A stretch of 11,857 nt of DNA from an uncultured Collinsella sp. (lineage in GTDB: Bacteria > Actinomycetota > Coriobacteriia > Coriobacteriales > Coriobacteriaceae), in assembly GCA_900552295.1 (NCBI GenBank), contig URZB01000024.1:1-11857 (forward strand), given 5' to 3'. Numbering within the stretch: position 1 is the first letter of the stretch; every line of letters starts with the position of its first letter. Shown here in pieces: positions 1-6,799 of the stretch. The notes beneath the pieces are model-generated. The model was not told where the DNA came from. It ran no database searches and saw nothing but the letters and a program-made list of their open reading frames with translations. The translations under genes were made by a program, and so were the position numbers.

Positions 1-31
1 TCGTGGGCTCGGAGATGTGTATAAGAGACAG
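1..31. other. Nextera read-2 adapter (assembly artefact)
   Basis: These bases match the Illumina Nextera read-2 transposase adapter, including the Tn5 mosaic end at 13-31 (AGATGTGTATAAGAGACAG). This is library sequence, not genome. Genomic sequence begins at about base 32. The partner adapter lies at the other end of the window. Confidence 0.97.
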
Positions 32-63
32 GGTTTCGTTGCGGCCGTTACCAGGCTCGCTGC

Positions 64-1059
64 CTAGGCGCCGATCTCGGGCAGCTCGGGAACATTAGTG
101 TCGCCCGTACGGTCGCCGATGCAGATCTGCCACAGCTCAGTCCAGGTGCCATCGTCCTCGATCTTCTTAAGGAAGTCGTTGACAAAGGCGACGCCGTCGG
201 AATCGAGCGGCAGGCCAATGCCATAGGGCTCCTTGCTGCCGAAGGGCTTGCCGGCGATTTTGTACTTACCGGGCTCGCGGACCAGGGCGCTCTGCTGCAT
301 GTTGTTATCGATGACGTAGGCGTCAACACGGCCCTGCTGGAGTGCCTGGCGGGCCTCCTCGTCGGTCTTGAACTCCTGCTGGCTGGCCTTGGGGGCGAAC
401 TCCTCCAGAATGGCGGGGCCGTTGGAGCCGGACTGGACGGCGACGTTCTTATCGGCCAGGTCGTCGACGCTCTTGATGTCGTCGTTGTCGGCGAGCACTA
501 GGATAGCCTGCTGGGTGTAGTAGTAGGGACCGGCAAAGGAGACGAGCTTCTTGCGCTCGTCAGTGATGGTGTAGGTGGCGAAGACAGCGTCGACCTGGCC
601 GTTCTGCAGGACGGACTCGCGCGTGTCCGAGGTCACCTGGGTGATCTCGACCTTGTTCTCGCCCAGAATGTAGTTGGACAGGAGCTGTGCGATGCCGGCG
701 TCAAAGCCACGGGTCTGACCGTCTTTCTCGTTGAGGAGGGAGAAGAGCGTGGAGGTCTGAACGCCACCGATCTTAAAGACGCCGGCGTCCTTGACGGCCG
801 TCGCCCAGGTGCTGGCGGCGATGGCGTCGTCATCGGCCTTGGGGCCGTCGTTGACGAGCTTGTCGAATGCCTTAACGTCGAGCGTGGTGGAAGCCTCGGT
901 ATCCTCGGAGCTCTTGGAGGAGCCGGCGGCGGAACCCTTATCGGCCTCGGCGCTGGTGTCGGAGCAGCCGGCAAGACCAAGGCCGGCGACGGTTGCGAAG
1001 GTGGCGGCAACGAAGCCGCGGCGGTCGAGAACGACCTGCTGGGAGAGGTTCTTGCTCAT
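64..1059 (-). CDS. Amino-acid ABC transporter solute-binding lipoprotein
   Basis: 331-residue extracytoplasmic binding protein of the family 3 (PBPb, GlnH/FliY-like) type, which captures polar or charged amino acids and delivers them to an ABC importer. The N-terminus has a twin-arginine pair (R13-R14, in LDRRGFVAA), a short hydrophobic stretch and a lipobox LAGC ending at C32, so it is probably a Tat-exported lipoprotein anchored at C32. A Ser/Ala/Glu-rich linker (about 33-60) precedes the two-lobe domain. Typical family patches are the RGFDAGIA segment, DAVFATYTITDERKK (lobe 1) and VAVQSGSNG with a late RVDAYVID segment. Start: ATG at 1059, with a GAAAGGTG-type Shine-Dalgarno at 1067-1076. 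No permease or ATPase partner is visible; it would lie beyond the left end, downstream of this gene, or elsewhere. The exact substrate cannot be told. Confidence 0.93.
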   Translation of the reverse strand: MSKNLSQQVVLDRRGFVAATFATVAGLGLAGCSDTSAEADKGSAAGSSKSSEDTEASTTLDVKAFDKLVNDGPKADDDAIAASTWATAVKDAGVFKIGGVQTSTLFSLLNEKDGQTRGFDAGIAQLLSNYILGENKVEITQVTSDTRESVLQNGQVDAVFATYTITDERKKLVSFAGPYYYTQQAILVLADNDDIKSVDDLADKNVAVQSGSNGPAILEEFAPKASQQEFKTDEEARQALQQGRVDAYVIDNNMQQSALVREPGKYKIAGKPFGSKEPYGIGLPLDSDGVAFVNDFLKKIEDDGTWTELWQICIGDRTGDTNVPELPEIGA

Positions 1060-1102
1060 GGTAGAACACCTTTCTCAATAAAATCCCTAGCGGTTGAGTA
1101 GA

Positions 1103-1132
1103 GTTATACCCCATCGCGCTCAAATGGGTCAA
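1103..1132 (-). promoter_or_regulatory. Sigma70-type promoter of the binding-protein gene
   Basis: On the minus strand there is TTGACC (1127-1132) and TATAAC (1103-1108) with an 18-base spacer, about 44 bases upstream of the ATG at 1059. It is followed by a good Shine-Dalgarno at 1067-1076. Both hexamers are near consensus, so this is probably a strong housekeeping promoter for the 64-1059 gene. Confidence 0.75.
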
Positions 1133-1174
1133 CACGAAATAACTCAGAAACATACTTGCCTTATGGGTTATTGT

Positions 1175-1209
1175 ACCTACCAAAAAGGGACAGGTTTATT
1201 TTGGCAGGT
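1175..1209. repeat. Palindromic element with GGGACAG core (copy 1)
   Basis: Arms 1175-1185 and 1199-1209 pair over 11 bases with one mismatch around a 13-base loop containing AGGGACAGG. The same core occurs in the palindromes at 1302-1338 and 10214-10240, and as a variant at 10519-10563, while the outer arms differ between copies. This is the least perfect copy. It looks like a REP-type intergenic repeat. Confidence 0.55.
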
Positions 1210-1301
1210 TTTATCTGGGCAAACGTCAGTTATTGCAGCTGAAATAGTGTTTCGCGGACGACATGATCGCTCACAGCGGTCGCTATAATGGCGGCAGCGA
1301 A

Positions 1302-1338
1302 AACCACCACAAAGGGGACAGGCACCTTTGTGGTGGTT
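1302..1338. repeat. Palindromic element with GGGACAG core (copy 2)
   Basis: Perfect 14-base arms AACCACCACAAAGG (1302-1315) and its complement (1325-1338) flank a 9-base loop, GGACAGGCA. The core AAAGGGGACAG is shared with the other copies but the arms are not. There is no T-tract after either arm, so a simple intrinsic terminator is unlikely. REP-like intergenic repeat. Confidence 0.75.
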
Positions 1339-1370
1339 CTGGCCGATGCGGCGGCATGCCTTACTGTTCT

Positions 1371-1507
1371 GTCTCAATCTGTAACATCTGCAGCCTTTTT
1401 TGCCGAGTAGCTGTTACAGATTGAGATTTTCTCTTCAGGAGAATTCGAATGTCTCAATCTGTAACAGTTAGACGGGAATTCGGGTCCTAGATGTTACAGA
1501 TTGAGAT
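1371..1507. repeat. Array of four alternating-orientation 15-mers at exact 40-base period
   Basis: The 15-mer TCTCAATCTGTAACA occurs at 1372-1386 (+), 1412-1426 (inverted), 1452-1466 (+) and 1492-1506 (inverted), identical in all four. The three intervals (1387-1411, 1427-1451, 1467-1491) are each exactly 25 bases and mostly unrelated; two share GAATTCG. Bases flanking the outer side differ by orientation (G before each forward copy, T after each inverted copy), so the array can also be read as two hairpin modules, 1371-1427 and 1451-1507, 80 bases apart. Any adjacent pair can form a 15-bp stem with a 25-base loop, so alternative folds compete. It lies between the dxs-like terminator and the binding-protein promoter. 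Function unknown. It is not a CRISPR array, since the repeats alternate in direction and are short. Confidence 0.9.
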
Positions 1508-1525
1508 AATCGCGTCGCGAAAATT

Positions 1526-1562
1526 AAAACCTCCGCAGGGGCGCTTCCCTTGCGGAGGTTTT
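1526..1562 (-). terminator. Intrinsic terminator of the DXS-like gene
   Basis: Arms AAAACCTCCGCA (1526-1537) and its exact complement (1551-1562) form a GC-rich stem extended by GGG/CCC inside it. Reading leftward on the minus strand the stem is followed by a T-rich run (TTTTAATTTT, through 1520). It sits directly after the stop codon at 1564-1566. It should isolate the binding-protein gene from dxs-like transcription. Confidence 0.88.
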
Positions 1563-1563
1563 C

Positions 1564-3345
1564 TTACTCGTTGAGTAGCCTCACGGCTTCGGCGGCCATG
1601 TTCTCGACCGTCATGCCGTTCTGCGCGAGCAGTTCGTTGGGGTCGTAGCGGTCGGGGAAGCCCTTGGCGATGCCGAAGGTGCGCGTGCGCACGGGCGTGC
1701 AGGCCAGGTAGCACGCCACGCGCTCGCCCCAGCCGCCGTCCAAGATGCCGTCCTCGAGGGTGACGACAACGCGATGCTCGGCGGCAAGACTGTCGAGGAA
1801 CTCGCGGTCGAGCTCGGTTGCAAAGCGCGGGTTGACGAGCGTGGTCTCGATGCCGTACTCGGCGGCCAGGCGGTTTGCCACGCGCTCGCCCAGCTCAAAG
1901 AAATCACCGAGTGCGAGCACTGCTACGTCGCGACCCTGGCGAACCACGTTGTAGTGAACGGCACTGTAGTCGGTGTCTTCGGTGGGCGCAAGGTCGGGAC
2001 GGCTCACCAGGCCAATGCCGGGCACGCGAATCGCCACAGGATGTTCGCGATGGTCGAGCGACCAGTTCAGCATGGACAGATATTCCTCCATGCAGGCCGG
2101 CGCTAGGTAGCGCATGTTGGGAAGAGCGCCCAGCATGGAAATATCGAAGAACGAGAGGTGCGTCTCGGACGTGGTGCCAAAGATCGAGGCGCCAAACACC
2201 AAGATGGTTGCGGGGGCATCGTTGAGGCACAGGTCGTGCCACAGTTCGTCGTAGGCGCGCTGCAAAAACGTGCCGTACACACCAAAGACTGGCTTGGCGC
2301 CCGAGCGCGCAAGCGCGGTGGCAAAGGTCACGGCGTGCTCCTCGGCAATGCCCACGTCGACAAACTGCTTGCCGGCGGCAGCGCGAAGCTCGGGTGTAAA
2401 GCCCATGATGTAGGGCGTGGCGGCCGTGATGCCCACGACCTGCGGATCGCGCTCGATGGCGGCGCTGAGCGCCTCGCCCGTAATGTCGGCATAGGTGCGC
2501 GGCGCAGGCTCGCTCGGATGGCCCGGGCAGAGCTTGCGGCCGGTCGCCATGTCAAAGGGGCCTACGTGATGCCAGCGCTCGGGGTCGTTTTGGGCTGGCT
2601 CAAAGCCCTTGCCCTTGGCGGTCGAGACGTGCAGCACGATGGGGTGGTCGATGTCGCGCAGCTCCTGCAGCGCGTCGACGAGGGCCAACACATCGTTACC
2701 GGCGTCCAGATAGCGGTAATCGAGCCCCATCGCGCGGAAAACGTTGCGCTCACAGGCGCCGTTGCTGGCGCGCAGCTCGGCCAGATTGCGATACAGGCCA
2801 CCATGGTTCTCGGCAATGGACTGGTCGTTGTCATTGACGATGATGATCAGGTTGCTGTCGAGCTCGGCGGCGTTGTTAAAGCCCTCAAACGCCAGGCCGC
2901 CCGAAAGCGAGCCGTCGCCAATAACGGTAATGACGTTGTACGTATCGCCCGCCAGGTCGCGCGCGTGGGCAAGGCCGCAGCCCAGGCTCACCGACGTGGA
3001 GGTATGGCCCATGGCGAACAGGTCGTGCTCGGACTCGTCGGGATTGGCAAAGCCGGAAGCCTCGCCATAGCGTGCTGGATCGATATAAGTGTACGCGCGC
3101 CCGGTCAGCGCCTTGTGGGCGTAGGTCTGGTGCGAAACGTCAAAGACAATCTTGTCGATGGGGGAGTTAAACACGCGATGAAGCGCAACCGTAAGCTCAA
3201 CGACGCCCAAGTTGGGGGCAACGTGCCCGCCGACGGCGGCGGAGCTTTCGAGGATTGCCTGACGGATCTCGCCGCAGAGCAGCGGAAGCTCGGCGCGGTC
3301 GAGAGCCTTGACGTCCTCGGGCGTTGTCGTTTGCGTAAGCAGCAT
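1564..3345 (-). CDS. 1-deoxy-D-xylulose-5-phosphate synthase-like enzyme (divergent short form)
   Basis: 593-residue thiamine-diphosphate enzyme of the DXS/transketolase family. Classical DXS joins pyruvate and glyceraldehyde 3-phosphate in the first step of the MEP isoprenoid pathway and also feeds thiamine and pyridoxal synthesis. Visible landmarks: H41 in GGHVAPNLG, H72 in DVSHQTYAHK, GHTSTS (113-118), the ThDP/Mg motif GDGSLSGG (143-150) with VNDND (170-174), H259-H260, catalytic E335 in VGIAEEHA, and YGTFLQRAYDE (357-367, keeping the Y, F and R positions). The segment matching E. coli GADGQTH reads GTTSETH (390-396), so the Asp427 position is Thr392 while the His is kept. It is also shorter than the usual 620-640 residues. 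This resembles a second DXS subgroup seen in Gram-positive gut bacteria, so 'dxs' is not assigned firmly. Start: ATG at 3345; an in-frame stop lies 12 bases upstream, which rules out an earlier start. The ribosome site is weak and distant (GGAG about 12 bases upstream). Confidence 0.85.
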   Translation of the reverse strand: MLLTQTTTPEDVKALDRAELPLLCGEIRQAILESSAAVGGHVAPNLGVVELTVALHRVFNSPIDKIVFDVSHQTYAHKALTGRAYTYIDPARYGEASGFANPDESEHDLFAMGHTSTSVSLGCGLAHARDLAGDTYNVITVIGDGSLSGGLAFEGFNNAAELDSNLIIIVNDNDQSIAENHGGLYRNLAELRASNGACERNVFRAMGLDYRYLDAGNDVLALVDALQELRDIDHPIVLHVSTAKGKGFEPAQNDPERWHHVGPFDMATGRKLCPGHPSEPAPRTYADITGEALSAAIERDPQVVGITAATPYIMGFTPELRAAAGKQFVDVGIAEEHAVTFATALARSGAKPVFGVYGTFLQRAYDELWHDLCLNDAPATILVFGASIFGTTSETHLSFFDISMLGALPNMRYLAPACMEEYLSMLNWSLDHREHPVAIRVPGIGLVSRPDLAPTEDTDYSAVHYNVVRQGRDVAVLALGDFFELGERVANRLAAEYGIETTLVNPRFATELDREFLDSLAAEHRVVVTLEDGILDGGWGERVACYLACTPVRTRTFGIAKGFPDRYDPNELLAQNGMTVENMAAEAVRLLNE

Positions 3346-3573
3346 CGTTGTGGGTTACTCCATGCGAATCGTGCGCCGGCGCTCCCTCGGCCGGCACAAT
3401 TGCACAAGACAGTCTCGCACATTTTGGCGTTTGATATGTGACGGCGGCGCGGTAATTCGCCAACTGGTGGGGCAAAACGTTTTGTCCGATGCCATACTGA
3501 TGTGTTCCATGATGTTTTTATCGATTGTGCACAGGCTGTGGCTTGTCGCCGTGAGTCGCTGGAAGGAGGCAGC
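3346..3573. promoter_or_regulatory. Divergent intergenic region between dxs-like and HD genes
   Basis: 228 bases separate two genes reading away from each other, so it must carry a promoter for each direction. I see no convincing -35/-10 pair. A short hairpin with GCCGGC arms (about 3375-3398) would fall in the dxs-like leader. A GGAAGGAGG Shine-Dalgarno at 3561-3569 serves the HD gene. Nothing else is clear. Confidence 0.4.
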
Positions 3574-4110
3574 ATGTCCGATGTCGTTCGTGCCGAGAAA
3601 ATCGCGTGCGAAGTAGACCATGCTGCCCGTCAACTGGCACAGGCGGGCCGTCTGGACCTGACGCGCGAGTTTATCCAGCATGGTGATGTGACGGTCTATG
3701 CACATGTGACCTCGGTGGCGCGGGCAAGTCTGTCCTTTGCCGAGCGCCTGGGCCGCGTCGGTGTCTCGGTCGACCGCGCCTCGTTGCTGCGCGGGGCCCT
3801 GCTGCACGATTACTTTCTCTATGACTGGCATGATCCCGACCCAAGCCATCGGCTGCATGGCTTTCGCCACCCGTTTTTTGCCCTGGCGCGTGCCGAGGAA
3901 GATTTTGAGCTGACGTCGCGCGAGCGGAATATCATCGTGCGGCATATGTTTCCACTGGTGCCGGTGCCGCCGACGTGTCGTGAGGCATGGATTGTATGCC
4001 TGGCAGATAAATGGTGCGCGCTGCGCGAGACGGTCGCCGGTCGTCTGCCGCGCAGGGACGAGGTGGACGATGGCGTGAGTAAAGCATCGAGCGAAAAGAG
4101 GAGAGGGTAG
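3574..4110 (+). CDS. HD-domain metal-dependent phosphohydrolase-like protein
   Basis: 178-residue protein with a compact HD fold. The metal ligands follow the H...HD...H...D pattern: H44 (VYAHVTSVAR), H78-D79 (GALLHDYFLYDW), H124 (IIVRHMFP) and D145 (CLADKWCAL). HD proteins hydrolyse phosphoesters, often nucleotides; the substrate here is unknown. Start chosen at ATG 3574, which has GGAAGGAGG at 3561-3569; a longer reading from 3502 adds residues unlike the family and lacks such a site. It ends 3 bases before the next gene, whose GAGGAGAGG ribosome site lies at this gene's 3' end, so the two are transcribed and probably translated together. Pairing of a small HD protein with a CmpB-type membrane protein suggests a linked role, but none is proven. 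Confidence 0.85.
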   Translation: MSDVVRAEKIACEVDHAARQLAQAGRLDLTREFIQHGDVTVYAHVTSVARASLSFAERLGRVGVSVDRASLLRGALLHDYFLYDWHDPDPSHRLHGFRHPFFALARAEEDFELTSRERNIIVRHMFPLVPVPPTCREAWIVCLADKWCALRETVAGRLPRRDEVDDGVSKASSEKRRG

Positions 4111-4113
4111 ACG

Positions 4114-5133
4114 GTGGGGACCGCGATCGACATGGCATTTGACGGCGCGACGCTTGCCGCCTGTCCGCTCTCGGCGCTGGTGCTCTCGTTTGCCTTCTAC
4201 GGCTTTTGTGGCTGGGCGTGGGAGTCGACGGTCTGCGCCATGCTCAATCACGGACGCTTCGCCAACAGTGGCTTTTTACTGGGACCGTGTTGCCCTATCT
4301 ATGGTGTGGGCGGCATAGCCTGCTGGCTTTTGTTGCGCGGGATTCCGGATGCCCCGAGCCAGTTTGTCGCCGCGGCGCTTGTATGCAGCGTGATTGAGTA
4401 CAGCGTAGGCGTGCTGCTGGAAAAAACAACAGGCGCTCGCTTTTGGGACTATTCGCACCTGCCGTTTAACCTGCACGGACGCATCTGTCTGTACTGGGCA
4501 TGCGCGTTTGGCTTGGGTGCGCTGTGCATTTGCCGTTTAGTGGAGCCGGCATTGCTGGGGCTGCTTGGCCATCTGCCGGTTCTGATTGTGCGGCTGTCCG
4601 CCTTTATCGTCGCGGTCGCGATGATGGTCGACGCGGTGTGCTCTTTGGCCAGCTGGCGCCGCCTGTCCGATCAGCTGGAGCGTGTGCGCGCCGACCTTGC
4701 CGACCGCATCAATGAGTCTCTTGCCGATGCGTCCGACTCCATGCTCGAACGTATTCCCGATTCGGCGATCGACTCGGTGGCACAGACGCATATCCGCAGC
4801 CGCGCCGTTAACGCGTGGCTGGCGGAGCTGGGCGACGCGACGCTCGATGCCCTGCGCGAGAAGGCTTCGATGCCGACGTTTATCTCGGATGGTGCTCGCG
4901 GCCTGGCGCTCGCTGCCCGCCGCGTGGCCGATGCCGCGCCGAGCATGCCGCGTCCGTCGCTCAGCCGTCGCCTTGCCGGTAAGCGCATGAGCCGTCCGGT
5001 ACCGAGCGTGTCACTCAGTCGTCGTGACCTGCGCTTTTTCAATGCCTTCCCGCGTCTGCGCATCAATCGCTACGAAGGTGTCATTCGAGCAACTAATCTC
5101 CGCGACCGCGCCCACGAGCTGTTTCGGCGCTAG
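4114..5133 (+). CDS. CmpB-type putative ABC-transporter permease with long C-terminal helical tail
   Basis: 339-residue membrane protein. Residues about 18-165 match the CmpB family (Pfam ABC_trans_CmpB, PF06541) with hydrophobic segments and family signatures: AFYGFCGWAWES, SGFLLGPCCPIYGVGG, and FWDYSHLPFNLHGRICL. The family name implies a transporter permease, but biochemical proof is scarce. After about residue 185 the protein becomes polar, with amphipathic helices rich in Arg, Asp and Ala and no membrane spans, probably cytoplasmic. Start: GTG at 4114, 7 bases after GAGGAGAGG (4098-4106). The first ATG (4132) would lie too far from that site. Second gene of a unit with the HD protein (3-base gap). 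No ATPase partner is nearby. Confidence 0.85.
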   Translation: MGTAIDMAFDGATLAACPLSALVLSFAFYGFCGWAWESTVCAMLNHGRFANSGFLLGPCCPIYGVGGIACWLLLRGIPDAPSQFVAAALVCSVIEYSVGVLLEKTTGARFWDYSHLPFNLHGRICLYWACAFGLGALCICRLVEPALLGLLGHLPVLIVRLSAFIVAVAMMVDAVCSLASWRRLSDQLERVRADLADRINESLADASDSMLERIPDSAIDSVAQTHIRSRAVNAWLAELGDATLDALREKASMPTFISDGARGLALAARRVADAAPSMPRPSLSRRLAGKRMSRPVPSVSLSRRDLRFFNAFPRLRINRYEGVIRATNLRDRAHELFRR

Positions 5134-5331
5134 CCGGGATGGGCGCGCTCACGGCTCCCTTGCTCGCGTATTTCCCGTTCGTTTCGCGTCCGTTGCCGCG
5201 CCGTTTCCAAGATTGCGGCACCGTTTCCATTCGACAACGCAGCGTTTAACAACGCCGTATCTGGTCTACACCAGTTGCCCCTCGGCCGCATTATGGGCGC
5301 CGACAACGTTCATGCGATCAAGGGGGAGCGA
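5134..5331 (+). promoter_or_regulatory. amtB upstream region with spaced GTTTC boxes
   Basis: 198 bases between the CmpB-type gene and amtB with no coding sequence. GTTTC occurs at 5181-5185, 5203-5207 and 5223-5227; CCGTTTCCA is directly repeated at 5201-5209 and 5221-5229. GTTTC (5181), GTTGC (5192) and GTTTC (5203) are each separated by 6 bases, resembling the reverse complement of the actinobacterial GlnR pattern GTnAC-n6-GAAAC. The match is partial and the next box fails, so this is only a candidate operator. AGGGGGAG at 5321-5328 is the amtB ribosome site. No clear terminator for the upstream gene. Confidence 0.35.
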
Positions 5332-6609
5332 ATGTACGATACGGGATCGACAACGTTTATGCTCATCTGCACCATGCTCGTGTTTTTAATGACACTGGGT
5401 CTGGCGTTTTTCTATGGCGGCCTGTCCAGGCGCAAAAATGTCATCAACACCATGCTCATGTGCTTTGGCGCCATTGGCCTGGTCGGCGTGCTGTGGATTG
5501 TTGCCGGCTGGTCGCTGGCCTACGGCGGCGACGGTTCCAGCCCGTTTATTGGAGGCCTTGACCAGCTGCTGTGCCTGCCGGTGCTCAACCAGGTGCTGCA
5601 GGCGGCCGAGGGCAATGCTGCGGACGGCGCCGTCTACCCTCAGATTATCAACATCGCTTTCCAGATGGCATTTGCCATGATCACGGCTGCTATCGTCACG
5701 GGCAGCCTGGCCGGCCGCGTTAAGTTTGGTGCCATGACGGCCTTCCTGGGCATTTGGCTGCTTGTGGTCTATGCGCCGCTCGCCCACATGGTTTGGGGCG
5801 GCGATGGCTCCTTTATCGGTGACATGATCGGCGCACTCGACTTTGCCGGCGGCGACGTGGTACACATTTCGTCCGGTCTGACGGGCCTGATTCTCTGCTT
5901 AATGCTCGGCCGTCGTCGTGGTTTTGGCATGGTGAGCTACCGTCCGCATAACGTGCCGTTTGTGGCGCTGGGCGCCGGGCTGCTTTGGTTTGGCTGGTTT
6001 GGCTTTAACGGCGGCAGCGAGTTTAAGGCCGATGCCGTGGCGGCACTCGCCATCCTCAACACCGTGACGGCCAGCGCAGCGGGCATGGTCTCGTGGCTTG
6101 CTGTCGAGCGCGTGCACACCGGTCGCCCCACGCTGGTGGGTGCCAGCACCGGTCTGGTCGCGGGCCTCGTGGTGGTCACGCCCGGTGCGGGCTTTGTCGA
6201 GCCGTGGGCGGCGCTGGTCATGGGCCTGATCGTCTCGCCCGTCTGCTATTTGGCTATCAGCCATCTTAAGACCAAGTTTGGCTACGACGATGCGCTCGAC
6301 GCGTTTGGCTGCCACGGCATTGGCGGCATCTTGGGCGGCGTGCTCACGGGCCTGTTCTGCGTGCCGGAGCTCTCGTGGACCGGTAAGGGCGGCCTGTTCT
6401 ACACGGGCGACGTGTCGCTGCTCATCTCGCAGATCTTGGGCATTGTGGTGACGGTCGCTATTGTGCTGGTGCTCGATTTGGTGATCGCCGCGGTGGTCAA
6501 GGCGCTGTTCCATGGCAGCCTGCGTGTGGACGAGGCCGACGAGGCGCTGGGCCTGGATGCGAGTCAGCACGGCGAGAGCGCGTATCCCTCTTTCTCGGGA
6601 CTCGATTAG
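5332..6609 (+). CDS. amtB: Ammonium channel AmtB
   Basis: 425-residue integral membrane channel of the Amt/Mep/Rh family, with about 11 hydrophobic segments; it brings in ammonium when nitrogen is scarce. Conserved features: phenylalanine gate positions F110 and F114 (AFQMAFAMI), structural Asp D170 with the first pore His H178 (DFAGGDVVHISSG), W222/F225/S229 (WFGWFGFNGGS), and the second pore His H328 (DDALDAFGCHGIGG). The C-terminal tail (HGSLRVDEADEALGLDASQHGE) is the family's cytoplasmic regulatory tail. Start: ATG at 5332 with AGGGGGAG at 5321-5328; an in-frame start at 5275 lacks a ribosome site and adds non-family residues. A PII gene follows 190 bases downstream, the usual genetic coupling in which PII blocks the channel when ammonium is plentiful. 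Confidence 0.96.
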   Translation: MYDTGSTTFMLICTMLVFLMTLGLAFFYGGLSRRKNVINTMLMCFGAIGLVGVLWIVAGWSLAYGGDGSSPFIGGLDQLLCLPVLNQVLQAAEGNAADGAVYPQIINIAFQMAFAMITAAIVTGSLAGRVKFGAMTAFLGIWLLVVYAPLAHMVWGGDGSFIGDMIGALDFAGGDVVHISSGLTGLILCLMLGRRRGFGMVSYRPHNVPFVALGAGLLWFGWFGFNGGSEFKADAVAALAILNTVTASAAGMVSWLAVERVHTGRPTLVGASTGLVAGLVVVTPGAGFVEPWAALVMGLIVSPVCYLAISHLKTKFGYDDALDAFGCHGIGGILGGVLTGLFCVPELSWTGKGGLFYTGDVSLLISQILGIVVTVAIVLVLDLVIAAVVKALFHGSLRVDEADEALGLDASQHGESAYPSFSGLD

Positions 6610-6799
6610 CAGCTTCCCCAAGCTCCGCACCTTGCCGTTCAATCGTCGCGCGGCTTTCCCAGGCACCCGACCTTACCCCTCAAACCGTCGCTTGCGTACC
6701 GAAGTACGCGGTGCTCCTCTTTCGGGGCAATCTCGGGCACCTCGAAAACCCGCGTCATTGAATGGCAATTCTTTTATTTGATAAAGAGAGGAATTCACT
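6610..6799 (+). promoter_or_regulatory. Structured gap between amtB and the PII gene
   Basis: No coding sequence. Visible structure: AGCTT/AAGCT just after the amtB stop; a GCGTAC-CGAA-GTACGC hairpin at 6694-6709; and an imperfect outer pairing of 6661-6679 with 6724-6742 (14 of 19 positions). Together 6661-6742 could fold as one RNA domain. None is followed by a T-run, so a terminator is not shown. TTGAAT and GATAAA near 6762-6789 form only a weak promoter candidate. AGAGAGG at 6785-6791 is the ribosome site for the PII gene. Confidence 0.35.

Noticed and set aside
1371..1507. CRISPR array
   Set aside because: Equal 25-base spacers are suggestive, but repeats are only 15 bases, alternate in direction, number four, and no cas gene is present.
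1060..1563. tRNA or other known RNA gene in the long gap
   Set aside because: I found no cloverleaf, CCA-type acceptor pairing or recognisable riboswitch core; the gap is explained by promoter, repeats and terminator.
2158..3441. 427-residue open frame on the plus strand
   Set aside because: It is antisense to the intact dxs-like gene; the frame is open because of GC-rich third positions, and the protein has no family features.
3355..4251. 298-residue minus-strand open frame
   Set aside because: Overlaps the HD gene, the divergent promoter region and the start of the CmpB-type gene; no ribosome site and no recognisable domain.
5275..5331. Upstream start for amtB
   Set aside because: No ribosome site and non-family residues; ATG 5332 has AGGGGGAG correctly spaced.
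5899..6666. 255-residue minus-strand open frame
   Set aside because: Antisense to amtB; His/Arg/Gln-rich composition typical of a shadow of a membrane protein gene.
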